From NCBI RefSeq assembly GCF_963082495.1, contig NZ_CAUJAN010000007.1, positions 31,219 through 95,218 of the forward strand: DNA of 64,000 nucleotides, read 5' to 3'. Both the position numbers and the translations under genes were made by a program. The stretch comes from Methanobrevibacter sp. V74 (GTDB lineage Archaea; Methanobacteriota; Methanobacteria; Methanobacteriales; Methanobacteriaceae). A model generated the notes under the pieces. It had not been told where the DNA came from. It saw only the letters and a program-made list of their open reading frames with translations, and ran no database searches. Positions 1-10,935 of this stretch are shown one piece after another; position 1 is the stretch's first letter; each line of letters starts with the position of its first letter.

Positions 1-143
1 GCTTCACTGAAACTTAACCGTTGATTTTATTTTTTTTAAAATAATTATAAAAAATGATTTTGATGGTATAGAGTACAATCATTCTTGTTCTCTTTTATTA
101 GGGGTGCTGTTTGCCATTATATTAATATAATTAATGTTTTGAT

Positions 144-1937
144 CAACCCAGTTAATTTAAGAAATTTATTTTTTAATTTTTAATTATATTATTTTATTTT
201 CTTATTTTTTCTTATTGAAATCTTTTATTTGATATTATATTATGTTATATGGTTTATTTTTTATTTTATTACTTGTTTTAGGGGGTTTTTTGATTTTTCA
301 TTGATTTTTCATTTTTGATTATTTTTTTTGTTCTAAATTCATTTAATTTACTTGTAATTAGACATAATTATTTTAATAGTTTTTAAATTAGTTTAAATTA
401 TTTTATATCTAATTTCAAGTATTGTCAACAGTTAATATTAAATATTGGTAAATTATATTTTTATATAATAGTTATTTAGAATTTCATGATTGGATTTTTT
501 TTGATTTAGGAGTTGTTTTTGATGATAAATTTCATGGAATATTGTAATGAAACTTGGGCAAACTTAGATAAATATGAAAATCGAAAATTATATAATATGA
601 TGATGGAAAAGTGCATTTTGTTCGAAATCGAAAAACTACTTTAGAAAGTATAATCAAATATCTTTTCTATGATTGTGGTCGAACAACTGCTGTAGAAGCT
701 ATAAAATTTTATTAGAAGTGATAAGAAGGATAAAAATATGACTTTAACTAAATCCGATATTTCTCAAAGAAGAAAATTGCTTAATCATATTTGCTATGTA
801 GACATGAATGAAGACTTTATCGACGGAATTTACAATGACCCGGATAGACCTGGTCTTTATAAAGGATATTCAATACTGGCAGGTGATACCAGCATCTGCG
901 ATGCACCAAATATTGGATACACAGAAAAACAACTAAAAGAATTAAATAATCCTCACCTCAATAGATTAAAAAAGGAATTAATCAGATTTTAGAGTCCTCA
1001 TGCATAAGCAGATACACAAACAGATTTCATATTAACTTCTACAATAACCAATAGTAAAAAAAAATAAACGAAGTAGAACTAGCATTAAAACATTTAGACA
1101 ATTTAAATCAAAGAATAAATATGACCAACACCATCCACAACCTACGACAGAGGATATGCCTCTCTTGAACTAATGCTAAAACACATGAGTATAAATTCCC
1201 ATTTCATAATACGCTTAAGAGTAGATGACTTTCAACATGAACGAAAGAACATGAAAACCAACGATGAAACCATAGACATCACAATAAACTCAATACGCAC
1301 AAAAAACTTCCATGATGAAGAAACCAAGAAAAAAGCATTAGAATCACGAAGTGCTGAGATACGAATAACAGAAATAGAACTCGAAACCAAAAAAGGAAAA
1401 AAAATACACAGAAATACTTGCAAGCAATTTACCATTCGAAAAATTCACCACACAAGATTTAAAAGAATTATACAACAAAAGATGGAAAATAGAAACCAAT
1501 TTTGACAGATTAAAAAACATAATCCACATAGAAAACTTCAGCAGACCCTCAGAAGAAATAATACAACAAGGACTTCTACGCCAACATATTCATGTTTAAT
1601 TACTTAATGGCAATGAAACTCGACGCAGACCAAAAAATACAAGAAAAACACAAAGATAAAAACTTAAAACACAAATACAAAACCAATCTCAACATTTTAT
1701 TCAAACTAATAAAACTAGACATACCTGACCTCTTATCAAACGACCCCAAAAGAAAGAAAAGACGCCGTTAAAAGAATACTAAACACAGCACAATCAAATT
1801 TAGTAGAAAAAAATAGAAAAAATGACCGAAACCCTGATAGACAGGTCAAAGATCCAACTAACAAATTCCCCCCAACCCAACGCAGAGGTGAATAAAAAAA
1901 AATATTTTTCAAATTATCTCTTAAATTAACTGGGTTG
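144..1937. mobile_element. IS4-family insertion sequence, complete ends, dead transposase
   Basis: The ends are perfect 19-bp inverted repeats (CAACCCAGTTAATTTAAGA at 144-162, its complement at 1919-1937). A 9-bp direct duplication, TGTTTTGAT, flanks them at 135-143 and 1938-1946, so this is a clean insertion. It sits about 25 bp upstream of the adhesin start at 1962 and probably separates that gene from its promoter. Its transposase is broken into several frames. A truncated relative lies at 50311-51070. The family assignment rests on the C-terminal transposase motif and the duplication length. Confidence 0.85.
522..1895 (+). pseudogene. IS4-family transposase, multiply frameshifted
   Basis: Reading across frames gives a DDE transposase. 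The N-terminal part is recognisable from about 522. A block around 738-992 carries SILAGDTSICDAP, which probably holds a catalytic Asp. The C-terminal part near 1440-1600 reads LYNKRWKIETNFDRLKN, the typical Y-(2)-R-(3)-E signature of IS4 enzymes. Frames change several times, so no full protein can be made. The same N-terminal region recurs at 50601-51070, also frame-disrupted, so both copies look inactive. The element could move only with a transposase supplied from elsewhere. Confidence 0.75.
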
Positions 1938-1961
1938 TGTTTTGATAGTCAGTATTAAAGA

Positions 1962-4193
1962 ATGAAATTGATGAATTTCGAAATAAAAAAAACAGGATGG
2001 GGTATTATTAAATTTAAAATACAAGAAATAATATTTATAAGTCTTATTTTGTTAATAACACTATCATGTTTGTTTGCTGTTAGTGCTAAAGATATATATG
2101 TAGCATCTGATGGGCAGATGATTTGAACGGTACGGATTTGGATAATCCTTGTAGTTTTAATAAAGCCATTAGTATTTCTGAAGATGGTGACAATATTAAA
2201 ATGAAAGCTGGCGACTATTCAATTTCTGAGAAAATTGATAAATCTTTAAGTATTTCTGCCTATAATGATGATGTTGTTAATATAAAGAATAAATATTCAT
2301 CTGTATTCAATGTTGTAAATAATAAAAGTTTAGTATTAAATTCTTTAAATTTTAAGGATTTTGGAACTGCTGTAGAATCATATTCATATCCAAATATAAC
2401 AATTAAAAATTGTTTGTTTGAAAATAGCAGTTACATGTGTCTTAATTTAGTGGGGGGTACTACAATTATAAAGGATTCTGTATTTAGAAACAATACTGGT
2501 GCTCAAGGTAGTGCAATCAACTTTCATAACAATGACTATAAAAAAAGATCTTATCTGCATATAAATAACACAATTTTTGATTCAAATAGTGGTCAAAACT
2601 TAGGTGGTGTTATTTTCATTTCTGTTTCAGATATGTATCTTTATAATAATACTTTTATTAACAACAAAGCTGCCTATACTGGTGGTGTAGTCCACAACAT
2701 TGCATCTAGAATTTTTGATAAACGTTCTAAATATATTAATAATGGTGCACGTTATTCTGGCGGTGCTATTTATATTAGAGGAGATAGAGATTTAGGTTCT
2801 TATTATGGGGATCATGTAGAATTTATAAATAATTCTGCTCTATATAAGAAGGGGGATTCTGAAGATTATGAAACTTCTGGAGGAGCTTTCACTGCATTAC
2901 ATGGTGGAGAAATAGTTTTAAATAATTCCGTTCTTAAAGGAAATCGGGCAATGCTAAGAGGAGGAGCAATTTGGTCAGAACAAAGAGTTACTATTATAAA
3001 TACTATTATAACAAATAACTCTACTTATAATGAAACCGGTTTAACAATGGGTGGAGGTTTATATTGTCCTCTTTTAGAAGTAAAAATAATAAATTCCACA
3101 ATTTCAAATAATCATGCAAAAAAATATCCGGATATTTTTTAATGAAATAACTTTTCCTTCAGTAAATATTGTAGAAAGTATTAATAATACTGATGGTAAG
3201 AAGATTAGTATAAAAAATTTAACTAATTCAGTAAGTTATTGTTTACAACCAAGAATTCTAAATATTGCTTCAAATCCTATAGTTGAGACTGGCACAAATA
3301 AATTAATTGGTTCTGGAGGTTATTTCCTTGGCAAACCTATTGGAGAATTATTGAAAATCTTTATAGTTCAAAATTATCAGAGAGTTCTTGATGGGAAAAT
3401 TAGTAAAGATTTATTCAAAGGGGTATTGCAGTATATAACAAGTGGATGTGCATTAGTACCTTCTCCATTTAATGAATCTTATTCATCTCATAAGTTGATT
3501 AAACAAACTTTAGATGAATATGAAAGAGGAGTTAGATATCCTGATGCAAATGCAACAGGTCCGGTTAATTTGTTAACAAAAAAACATTTAACATTTAACT
3601 TTTATCAGTTTGCAAATGATGTCCATCAGGATTTGATAGTGTTTACATATAATGAGTCAAATATAACTGATGAACCGCCGATTAATGTAACTAAAAAAGC
3701 AAATACTACTGCTCCTAAACTTAATACAACAGTATCTTATACTATAACAGTAAAAAACAACAACAAAACATCAATGGTTGTTGATGTATTAGTTGTTGAT
3801 ACTTTAGGTGAAGGATTAGTTTTTAAAGGTGCTTCTCATAATGGATTATATAACAATACAACAAACACAATAACTTGGAATATTAATATTCCTGCAGATG
3901 GTGAATTTAAACTTTTTGTTAATGCAACAGTAGAAAAATTAGGCATAATTAATAATACTGTTAGAGTTTTTAATAAAACTGCTAATGTTACTGTTAATGT
4001 TACCGTTCCAGAGGAACCTCCGGTTAAACCCCCAGTAAAACCTCCAGTTAAACCTCCAGAGAAACCTAATGTTGAAAACAATAAGACTATTAAAAAAGAG
4101 TTTTCAAGGAATCTAAAAAAGACAGGTAATCCAATATTCTTATTTGTATTATCAGTCCTTATTTCAATTCCTTTAATAAGAAGAAAAAAATAA
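1962..4193 (+). pseudogene. Adhesin-like surface protein, two frameshifts
   Basis: The start at 1962 encodes a signal peptide-like segment (hydrophobic IIFISLILLITLSCLFAVSA). The frame is lost near 2112-2126, where one base seems to be missing. It continues from 2123 to 3142 and shifts again in a T run near 3135, continuing to 4193. The rebuilt protein has a right-handed beta-helix region with Asn-rich, Gly-Gly repeats, a DUF11-like Ig domain (about 3690-4010), a proline-rich stalk (PPVKPPVKPP) and a C-terminal anchor: KKTG, a hydrophobic helix and RRKK. Such proteins are abundant on Methanobrevibacter cells and probably mediate contact with partners. Whether the shifts are decay, phase variation in homopolymers or assembly errors cannot be told here. 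An IS lies directly upstream. Confidence 0.75.
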
Positions 4194-4205
4194 CCTAGTT
4201 TTTAT

Positions 4206-4243
4206 TTTTGTGTAAAATACATTACACAAAAATCTTTTTTTTT
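4206..4243 (+). terminator. Hairpin plus T-run after adhesin
   Basis: TTTTGTGTAA (4206-4215) pairs with TTACACAAAA (4222-4231) and is followed by a run of T to 4243. It lies 13 bp after the adhesin stop codon. Confidence 0.6.
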
Positions 4244-4252
4244 AAGGAAAAC

Positions 4253-4825
4253 GGACTGTCAAAGTTAGTTGATAGAATCTTTTCTTTGATTTTTTCATTT
4301 ATTTTAAATCCTTTTATTCAATGTTTTTCAATAACATTCGGATATCTTATGAAACTATTCGTAAATCATTAATATTGTTTTAATTCAAATTTAATCTGTC
4401 TGTCCGTCTTGTTATGATTTTCAATAGTGTTCGTATGGATCATGTATGATTTTATAGCTATGTTCTATTTGATTTAGTCAACATATGCCTATCGCAGAAT
4501 TAATTGAGTATTATAAACTATTTTTCAAAATATTTTATTAACAAAGTCATGAAAAAGCATTAAACTACATAAATTTATTAAAACAAGAAAAAGCTTTAAA
4601 AAATCACATTAATAAAAATTTTTCCCAAACCACAGAAAATTCTTACATTCCCAAAAAAGAACATTACCAAAAACTAGAACGAACAAACAACCAACTAGAA
4701 AATTACATGAAAATACATTACTAAAATCCTATAAAAGAAAATTTAGAATATTAACAGGAGCATTTAATCAAGTACCTCACAGGATAAAAAATTGGATAAA
4801 AAATCAACTAACTACTTGACAGTCC
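4253..4825. mobile_element. Small transposon remnant with inverted ends
   Basis: GGACTGTCAA at 4253-4262 and TTGACAGTCC at 4816-4825 are inverted, and the match extends imperfectly inward (AGTTAGTTGAT against ATCAACTAACT). The plus strand between about 4540 and 4815 reads as broken pieces of a transposase C-terminus (ILTGAFNQVPHRIKNWIKN). There is no complete reading frame. It separates the adhesin from comA and looks like an internally deleted, immobile element. Confidence 0.5.
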
Positions 4826-4905
4826 TATATATAAAATGTCAAAAATATATAAATACTATTAATTATAATTTATATTTGATGATTGAATAAGGTAAATGTG
4901 ATATC

Positions 4906-5676
4906 GTGAAATCTTTTGAATTTTTATCTATTAAAAGAGAAGAGAAACCAAGAAATTGTGGTTTAACCATGGTTTTAGACAAAGGATTAGGCTTAGAAAC
5001 TGCAAGAAGCCTTATGGAAATATCTGGAGAATATGTTGACTATTTAAAATTTGGATGGGGCACATCTATTGTACATGAACAAGATATTATCAAAGCAAAA
5101 GTTGAAATGTACAAATCATTTGATATTGCTCCTTATACTGGAGGAACATTATTTGAACTAGCTTACTTAAAGGATAAACTAGAAGAGTTTTTTGCAGAAG
5201 CCCATAATTTAGGTTTTCCAGCAATTGAAATTTCAGACGGTTCAATGTCTATTGATTTAGAAAGTAAATTGGATTGTATTAAAATGGCAAAAAAAGAGGG
5301 GTTTGAAGTTTTATCTGAAGTAGGTAAAAAAGACCCTATTTTAGATAATGAATTGTCTATGGAAGACCGAGTTACTTGTATGCAAAAGGAATTGGATGCA
5401 GGTTCATCACTTATCATTGTAGAAGCAAGAGAAGGCGGGAAAAATATTGGAATATTTGATAAGACAGGCAATCCAAAAGAAGATGAGATAGATTATATCG
5501 TTGATAATGTTGAGTCTAATAAAATCCTTTGGGAAGCACCAAATAAAGACCAGCAAGTATTTTTCATTAAAAAACTAGGAAATATCGTTAATTTAGGTAA
5601 TGTTTCCACTAATGACATTACATCTCTTGAAACCTTGAGGAGAGGTTTAAGAGGAGATACATTTGGTGAAATTTAA
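4906..5676 (+). CDS. comA: Phosphosulfolactate synthase
   Basis: This is the ComA family TIM-barrel enzyme (256 aa, full length). It joins sulfite to phosphoenolpyruvate to make phosphosulfolactate, the first committed step of coenzyme M synthesis in many methanogens. Recognised from the LKFGWGTS and EISDGSMSI segments, the EVGKKD motif and overall length. The start is GTG at 4906, with weak complementarity upstream (AAGGTAAATGTGAT). It is followed about 95 bp later by the COG1900-type gene and hdrCBA, while comDE lies at 13404-14436, so most of the coenzyme M pathway is close by. The comB and comC steps are not seen in this window. Confidence 0.92.
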   Translation: MKSFEFLSIKREEKPRNCGLTMVLDKGLGLETARSLMEISGEYVDYLKFGWGTSIVHEQDIIKAKVEMYKSFDIAPYTGGTLFELAYLKDKLEEFFAEAHNLGFPAIEISDGSMSIDLESKLDCIKMAKKEGFEVLSEVGKKDPILDNELSMEDRVTCMQKELDAGSSLIIVEAREGGKNIGIFDKTGNPKEDEIDYIVDNVESNKILWEAPNKDQQVFFIKKLGNIVNLGNVSTNDITSLETLRRGLRGDTFGEI

Positions 5677-5770
5677 TATTATTTTTTTTACTTAAAATTA
5701 AGTATGGATTGAAACAATAAAATGTGGAAATTATAGTTTCATTCAAAAAACCTAAAAGAAGGCAGTATAA

Positions 5771-7021
5771 TTGGAAATTAAAACTATTAGCCAAATCAAT
5801 GAAAAAATTGATAAGGGCGAAGCTAATATATATACGGCAGAAGAATTTAAAAAACTTATAAAAAAAGGAGATGTTCCCTGTTTTGAGGAAGTGGATGTTG
5901 TAACTTGTGGAACTTGTGGTGTAATGAGTGGTACTGCAGCCATTCTTAATTTTATAGTGTCCGAACCAGGCAAATTCATAAGAGCGCGTGAAGTTTATTT
6001 AAATGGCGTACCTGCATATGCAGGGCCATGTCCAAATGAATGGCTAGGTTCAATTGATGCAATTCTGCATGGAACTACACATTCAATTGACGATAAGAAT
6101 TATGGGGGAGGATTCCTTTTAAAAGAGTTATTGGAAGGTAAATCGGTAGATGCAAGAGTCGAAAGTGTAGATAATGTAAGTGTTGAAAACACAATCACTA
6201 TTGATGATATTGTAAGGGGTCAACTTATTGGAACTCGTATGGCATTTAAAAACTACACTGCATTTACAAATCCAAGTAATGAAGCGGTATCTTCCATATT
6301 TGCTGCAACACCTCTTGAAGGTAACTTATCAGGCTTAACATTTTCAGGTTGCGGTGATTTGAACCCTCTTCAAAATGATATTCCTCATAATGTTATAAAA
6401 GAAGGTGCAAAAGTATTGTTAAATGGAAGTGAAGGTTATATTTTAGGTGACGGTACACGTTCTAGTCCTGAAAAACCAAACTTAATGTTAACTGCTAATT
6501 ATAAAGAAATGGATCCTTATTATATTGGAGGATTTAAAACAGGTGAAGGTGGAGAAATATACAATACTGTAGCTATACCTATTCCTGTATTGACAGAGAA
6601 AATTTATAATAATCTATTGATCACTGATGAAGAGGTTAGCTTACCTGTGGTCGACATTAAAGGACGTCACTTTCCACTATCTGAAACCAATTATCATGAA
6701 ATGTGGGGAGGGTATGATTTAAGACCAAGATTCAATGATTCTGACTGCAACAAATGTCAGACTTGTCTTGTTGAAGATGTATGTCCAACTAATGCATTTA
6801 AAAATCGCAAATTCAATATTGCCCAATGCTTTGGTTGTGGAATGTGCACAAACTTCTGTCGCCACAATGCATTTAATATGAATACTGGGGATGTTGATCT
6901 GGAAATAGATGATATTAGTGTCAATATTCCAATTATTTGTAGGCAATCTGACAGATTAAGGGCAAATAAACTATCCTTAAAACTGAAACAATTAATTGAG
7001 AAAAAAGAGTTTAGTTTGTAG
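5771..7021 (+). CDS. comF: COG1900/DUF39 protein with two 4Fe-4S clusters, probable ComF
   Basis: 416 aa, TTG start. Residues 1 to about 310 are the DUF39/COG1900 domain with conserved cysteines in CGTCGVMSG (residues 46 and 49), YAGPCPNEW and the FSGCGDLNPLQND segment. The C-terminus (about 317-380) has two ferredoxin-type motifs, CNKCQTC...CP and CFGCGMC...C. Relatives either insert sulfide into aspartate semialdehyde to make homocysteine, or convert sulfoacetaldehyde to coenzyme M (ComF, known from work on M. jannaschii MJ1681). Position directly after comA and near comDE favours the coenzyme M role; that choice is inference. The following hdrCBA genes may supply the electrons that the reductive thiolation needs. 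Confidence 0.75.
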   Translation: MEIKTISQINEKIDKGEANIYTAEEFKKLIKKGDVPCFEEVDVVTCGTCGVMSGTAAILNFIVSEPGKFIRAREVYLNGVPAYAGPCPNEWLGSIDAILHGTTHSIDDKNYGGGFLLKELLEGKSVDARVESVDNVSVENTITIDDIVRGQLIGTRMAFKNYTAFTNPSNEAVSSIFAATPLEGNLSGLTFSGCGDLNPLQNDIPHNVIKEGAKVLLNGSEGYILGDGTRSSPEKPNLMLTANYKEMDPYYIGGFKTGEGGEIYNTVAIPIPVLTEKIYNNLLITDEEVSLPVVDIKGRHFPLSETNYHEMWGGYDLRPRFNDSDCNKCQTCLVEDVCPTNAFKNRKFNIAQCFGCGMCTNFCRHNAFNMNTGDVDLEIDDISVNIPIICRQSDRLRANKLSLKLKQLIEKKEFSL

Positions 7022-7031
7022 GTGGTTATTC

Positions 7032-7631
7032 ATGTCAACACAAAAAATAACTGACTCCCCAATCGATTTTGCTGAAAAAATCATTGAAGATGTTAAAAAC
7101 TCAAAAGAGGAGGGTGTTCTTAAATGTGTTCAATGTGGAATGTGCACATCAACTTGTCCTGCTGCAAGACACTCTGATTATAACCCGAGAGACATTATAG
7201 AAAGAGTTCTTGAGGGTGATGAAACAATCATAAGTGACGATAATATATGGAATTGCTTTTACTGTTATACATGCCACAGCGTATGTCCTGTTGGAAACAG
7301 TGTATGTGAAGTAAATCAAATTTTAAAACAAATAGCTGTTGAAAATGAAGTTGGATATGATAAATTATATGAATATATGGGATTTGCAGATTCATATTTC
7401 ACAGCAGCAATAGGAGCGATTCCTGAAAGGTTTTTCCCAGACATTGACCGTGATGTTCCGGGATGGTGGGATTTCAGACAACATTTAAATGAAATCAGAG
7501 ATGAATTGAACTTAGACCCACCTTTAATGCCGCCTAAAGAAGTAATTGATGAAGTAAGTACAATTTTAACAATAACCGGTTTTAAGAAAAAAATTGAAAA
7601 GATAAGAGCAACAGAGGAGGAAGATAAATGA
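7032..7631 (+). CDS. hdrC: Heterodisulfide reductase subunit C-like iron-sulfur protein
   Basis: 199 aa from the ATG at 7032, chosen over an upstream frame extension because AGGTGG precedes it and HdrC homology starts there. Two 4Fe-4S motifs are visible: CVQCGMCTSTCP and CFYCYTCHSVCP. HdrC carries electrons between HdrA and HdrB in the soluble heterodisulfide reductase complex. It overlaps hdrB by 4 bp (ATGA), which indicates translational coupling. The order hdrC-hdrB-hdrA with all three genes together differs from the split arrangement I know from Methanothermobacter, so this may be a second, specialised set. Confidence 0.88.
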   Translation: MSTQKITDSPIDFAEKIIEDVKNSKEEGVLKCVQCGMCTSTCPAARHSDYNPRDIIERVLEGDETIISDDNIWNCFYCYTCHSVCPVGNSVCEVNQILKQIAVENEVGYDKLYEYMGFADSYFTAAIGAIPERFFPDIDRDVPGWWDFRQHLNEIRDELNLDPPLMPPKEVIDEVSTILTITGFKKKIEKIRATEEEDK

Positions 7632-8569
7632 AAGACGTTCCGGTTAACAATATTCTTCTTTTTAGAAGTTGTCTTGTAAGCGTAGAATATCCCGGTATTG
7701 AAGCATCAACTAAATTCGTATTTGATAAACTTGGCATTGACTATGCAATTTCAGAAAAACAAACTTGCTGCACAGGTCTTGGTCATTATTCAGATGTATT
7801 TAATCAAATTGACACATCAGCTATCGGAGCTCGGAATTTTAAAATAGCCTGTGAACTTGGAAGGCCAAATCTTGTTATGATGTGTGCAACATGCTATGCT
7901 ATAAATAAAAAATCGGTTAAATTATTAAATAAGAAAGAGGATTTAAGAAATCACATTAATCAATTATTTGATGATAATGGTCTTTTTCATCTTAAATATG
8001 AAAAAGATGACTTAAAACCAACAGAGAACATATTTCATGTAGTGGATGTCTTATATGCTAATAAAAATGAAATAAAAAATCATATAAAATATGATTTAAG
8101 CGATTATAAAATAGCAACTCACCATGGTTGTCATTACTGTAAGGTACATTATGAGGATACAATTGGTGGAGTTAGGGATCCAAATATCATGGATGAATTG
8201 GTTGAGTGTTGTGGATGTAAAACCATTGGATGGTATGACCACAAACGTGCAACATGTGGAACAGGTTTCAGGCAAAGGTATTCAAACCCAGATTTATCTT
8301 TTACAGCTACTGCAGATAAGATGAATGCAATAGATGATGAGGATGTTGATATATTAGTTCATTTATGTCCAAATTGCCATATACAATTTGACAGATATCA
8401 ACATTTAATATCTAAAATGGAGGGAAAAAACTTCAAAGCAATTCATTTAAATATTGCTCAGTTTATTGCATTGGCTATGGGTGGAGACTTTGATAAAGTT
8501 ATAGGTGTTAAGGCACACACAGTACCTATAGACTCGATTATTGAAGAGTTAAAGGAGGTTAGTAAATGA
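7628..8569 (+). CDS. hdrB: Heterodisulfide reductase subunit B-like protein
   Basis: 313 aa with two cysteine-rich CCG-type domains. The first holds KQTCCTGLGHYSD and CATCYA; the second holds THHGCHYCK, ECCGCKTIGW and CPNCHIQ. In HdrB these bind two unusual noncubane 4Fe-4S clusters where the CoM-S-S-CoB disulfide is split. All key cysteines appear present. The preceding AGGAGG (about 7614-7620) is a strong ribosome binding site. It overlaps both neighbours by 4 bp. In this block its substrate could be the usual heterodisulfide or another disulfide or persulfide linked to coenzyme M synthesis; the sequence does not decide. Confidence 0.9.
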   Translation: MKDVPVNNILLFRSCLVSVEYPGIEASTKFVFDKLGIDYAISEKQTCCTGLGHYSDVFNQIDTSAIGARNFKIACELGRPNLVMMCATCYAINKKSVKLLNKKEDLRNHINQLFDDNGLFHLKYEKDDLKPTENIFHVVDVLYANKNEIKNHIKYDLSDYKIATHHGCHYCKVHYEDTIGGVRDPNIMDELVECCGCKTIGWYDHKRATCGTGFRQRYSNPDLSFTATADKMNAIDDEDVDILVHLCPNCHIQFDRYQHLISKMEGKNFKAIHLNIAQFIALAMGGDFDKVIGVKAHTVPIDSIIEELKEVSK

Positions 8570-10872
8570 GGGATGATTTAAAAATTGGCGTGTTTTTATG
8601 TGAGTGTGGAGGAAATATTTCAGATATCGTAGATTTGGATAAAGTTAGAGAGGCACTTGATGTTAGTTTTATTGGACAATTTGAAAATTTATGTTCTCTA
8701 AATGGTCGTAAAATCATAAGGGATGCAATATTTGACCATAATCTTGACCGTGTTGTAGTTGCAGCATGCTCACCGATAAGTCATGAAAAAACATTCCAGG
8801 ATTATGTAAAACCTTTAAATCCGTATTTTATGGATATGGCTAATATTCGTGAGCAATGCTCATGGGTACATGAGGATAATGAAAAAGCAACAGATAAAGC
8901 AATTAGTTTAATCAATGCTTCTATCGAAAAAGTAAAACAGTCCGATGCTGTAGATCCGATTTATTGCCAAACTCCAAAGGAAGTAGCAGTAATTGGCGGC
9001 GGAATAGCTGGAATGAATGCGGCACTATCTATTGCAAAACAGGGAACAAAAGTTACATTAATTGAACAATCTCCTTCAATTGGTGGACATATGGCTAAAA
9101 TAGGTAAAGTATTCTCTCCAGTTAAAATTGCGGAAGAATGTGGAATGTGTCTTTTAAATCCAATATTGAATGAACTTGTCTGGAATGAAAATATTGAAGT
9201 ACTGACCAATACGAAGGTTATTGAAGCGGATAGGCGTGCAGGTACTTATAATTTGATATTGGAAAAATCTCCGAGATATGTTGATACAGAAAAATGTATT
9301 TCATGCGGTAAATGTGCAGAAGTATGTGAAGTTGAAGTTCCAAATGACTGGAATGATAATTTATCTATGAGAAAGGCAATATACCGGCCATTTGGACAGT
9401 CTTATCCAGAAGCATATGTAATAGATATGGATAACTGCACAAAATGCAGTAATTGTGTTAAAGTATGTAATATGAAAGCTATTAAGCTTAGAGGAAAATC
9501 AGAAAGAATACCTCTTCAAGTTGGTTCAATAATAGTTTCAACAGGTCATAAATTATTTGATATGGATAAAAGGCCGGAATATGGATATGGTAGATATGAT
9601 GATGTTATAACGCAATCTGAATTAGGCCGTATTACTGGTGTAAATGGCCCAACAAAAGGTAAACTCTTAAAAGCCAATGATGAAGTCCCAAAACGTGTTG
9701 TCATGATACAATGTGTAGGGTCTCGTGATGAAAAACCGGATGGGCATAGGTATTGTTCTAAAATATGCTGTACAGTTGCCTTAAAAAATGCAAATATTAT
9801 TAAACATAAATATCCAGATACTGATGTTTTAATTTGCTATACTGATGTTAGAACTCCTGGAATGTTTGAAAAATACTATAAGCACACTCAGGAAAATGAA
9901 GTAAGGTTCTTACGCGGACGTCCGGGCGAGGTTGTTAAGAAAGGAGACAACTATATTGTAAGAACTGAAGATACTTTAAAAGGCGAATTTATAGAAATTG
10001 AAGCAGATATGGTAGTATTATCTACTGCTATGGAACCTTCAGAGGGGACTGAAGAGATTGCTGAAATTTTAAATATTGGAACAACAGAAGATGGTTTCAT
10101 TAAAGAATCACATCCAAAAATAAAACCGGTAGCTACTGATGTTCAAGGAGTATTTGTCTGTGGAACCGCTCATGAGCCAAAAGACATTACAGATTCGATT
10201 ATGCAAGCAACAGCCGCAGCATCAAAAGTTGGGGAATACAACTATGGCGGTGTTGAAATTGAACCGTTTATTGCAGAAATTGATATGGAACGCTGCATTG
10301 TTTGTGGGGAATGTATCCAACGTTGCAAGTATAAATCAATGAGCATTCAAAATGATGAGATTTATATTGATCCAATGAGTTGTACAGGTTGCGGAAAATG
10401 CCTTGTTGGATGCGCTCAAAGAGCTATTACAGTAAATGGTAATATTGATGAGAAGATCATGGCAACAATTAAAGGCATACTTGCAAATAAGAAAGCGGGT
10501 CAACGTATGATACTTGTTTTCTTAGATAACATTGGTTACACTGCTGCTGATAATATTGGGGTTAATAGGTTATCGTATCCGGAGTCTATTCATATTATTA
10601 AAGTCATCTCTGTAAATCGTGTAAGGCCAAAGCATATACATTATGCACTTGACAATGGTGCTGATGGAGTGTTTATTGGTGAGTTTCCAGGAGATTTAAT
10701 GTATGATGAAGTTGAACGCAAGATTCAAGGGGTTAAAGATAGAATCGAAGAGTTGGGTGAGGATTCTGAAAGATTAACATTTTCAAAGGTATATATACCA
10801 TACTTCTCAGGTCTTGCTCGCAAATTCAATGAGTTTGATGCAAAGATTGCTGAATTAGATGCATCTAAATAG
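8566..10872 (+). CDS. hdrA: Heterodisulfide reductase subunit A fused to a degenerate MvhD-like domain
   Basis: 768 aa. The N-terminal HdrA domain begins GVFLCECGGNIS. An FAD-binding Rossmann fold (VIGGGIAGMNAAL, about 141) follows, with ferredoxin motifs CISCGKCAEVC (about 244), CTKCSNCVKVC (about 294), CIVCGECIQRC (about 578) and CTGCGKCLVGC (about 606). Residues about 648-768 resemble MvhD, the small protein that passes hydrogenase electrons to HdrA (GYTAADNIGVNRLSYP, NGADGVFIGEFPGD). The MvhD 2Fe-2S cysteines are absent: the expected Cys positions read FLDNIGY and GEFPGDLMY. HdrA-MvhD fusions are known in HdrA2-type enzymes; the lost cysteines are notable. It may take electrons directly from ferredoxin or another partner. 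It overlaps hdrB by 4 bp. Confidence 0.88.
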   Translation: MRDDLKIGVFLCECGGNISDIVDLDKVREALDVSFIGQFENLCSLNGRKIIRDAIFDHNLDRVVVAACSPISHEKTFQDYVKPLNPYFMDMANIREQCSWVHEDNEKATDKAISLINASIEKVKQSDAVDPIYCQTPKEVAVIGGGIAGMNAALSIAKQGTKVTLIEQSPSIGGHMAKIGKVFSPVKIAEECGMCLLNPILNELVWNENIEVLTNTKVIEADRRAGTYNLILEKSPRYVDTEKCISCGKCAEVCEVEVPNDWNDNLSMRKAIYRPFGQSYPEAYVIDMDNCTKCSNCVKVCNMKAIKLRGKSERIPLQVGSIIVSTGHKLFDMDKRPEYGYGRYDDVITQSELGRITGVNGPTKGKLLKANDEVPKRVVMIQCVGSRDEKPDGHRYCSKICCTVALKNANIIKHKYPDTDVLICYTDVRTPGMFEKYYKHTQENEVRFLRGRPGEVVKKGDNYIVRTEDTLKGEFIEIEADMVVLSTAMEPSEGTEEIAEILNIGTTEDGFIKESHPKIKPVATDVQGVFVCGTAHEPKDITDSIMQATAAASKVGEYNYGGVEIEPFIAEIDMERCIVCGECIQRCKYKSMSIQNDEIYIDPMSCTGCGKCLVGCAQRAITVNGNIDEKIMATIKGILANKKAGQRMILVFLDNIGYTAADNIGVNRLSYPESIHIIKVISVNRVRPKHIHYALDNGADGVFIGEFPGDLMYDEVERKIQGVKDRIEELGEDSERLTFSKVYIPYFSGLARKFNEFDAKIAELDASK

Positions 10873-10935
10873 GTGTAAATGTTTTAAATGGGTTTTGGAT
10901 TATGGTTTACTTTTTGGTTTTTCAAATGTTTTTCA

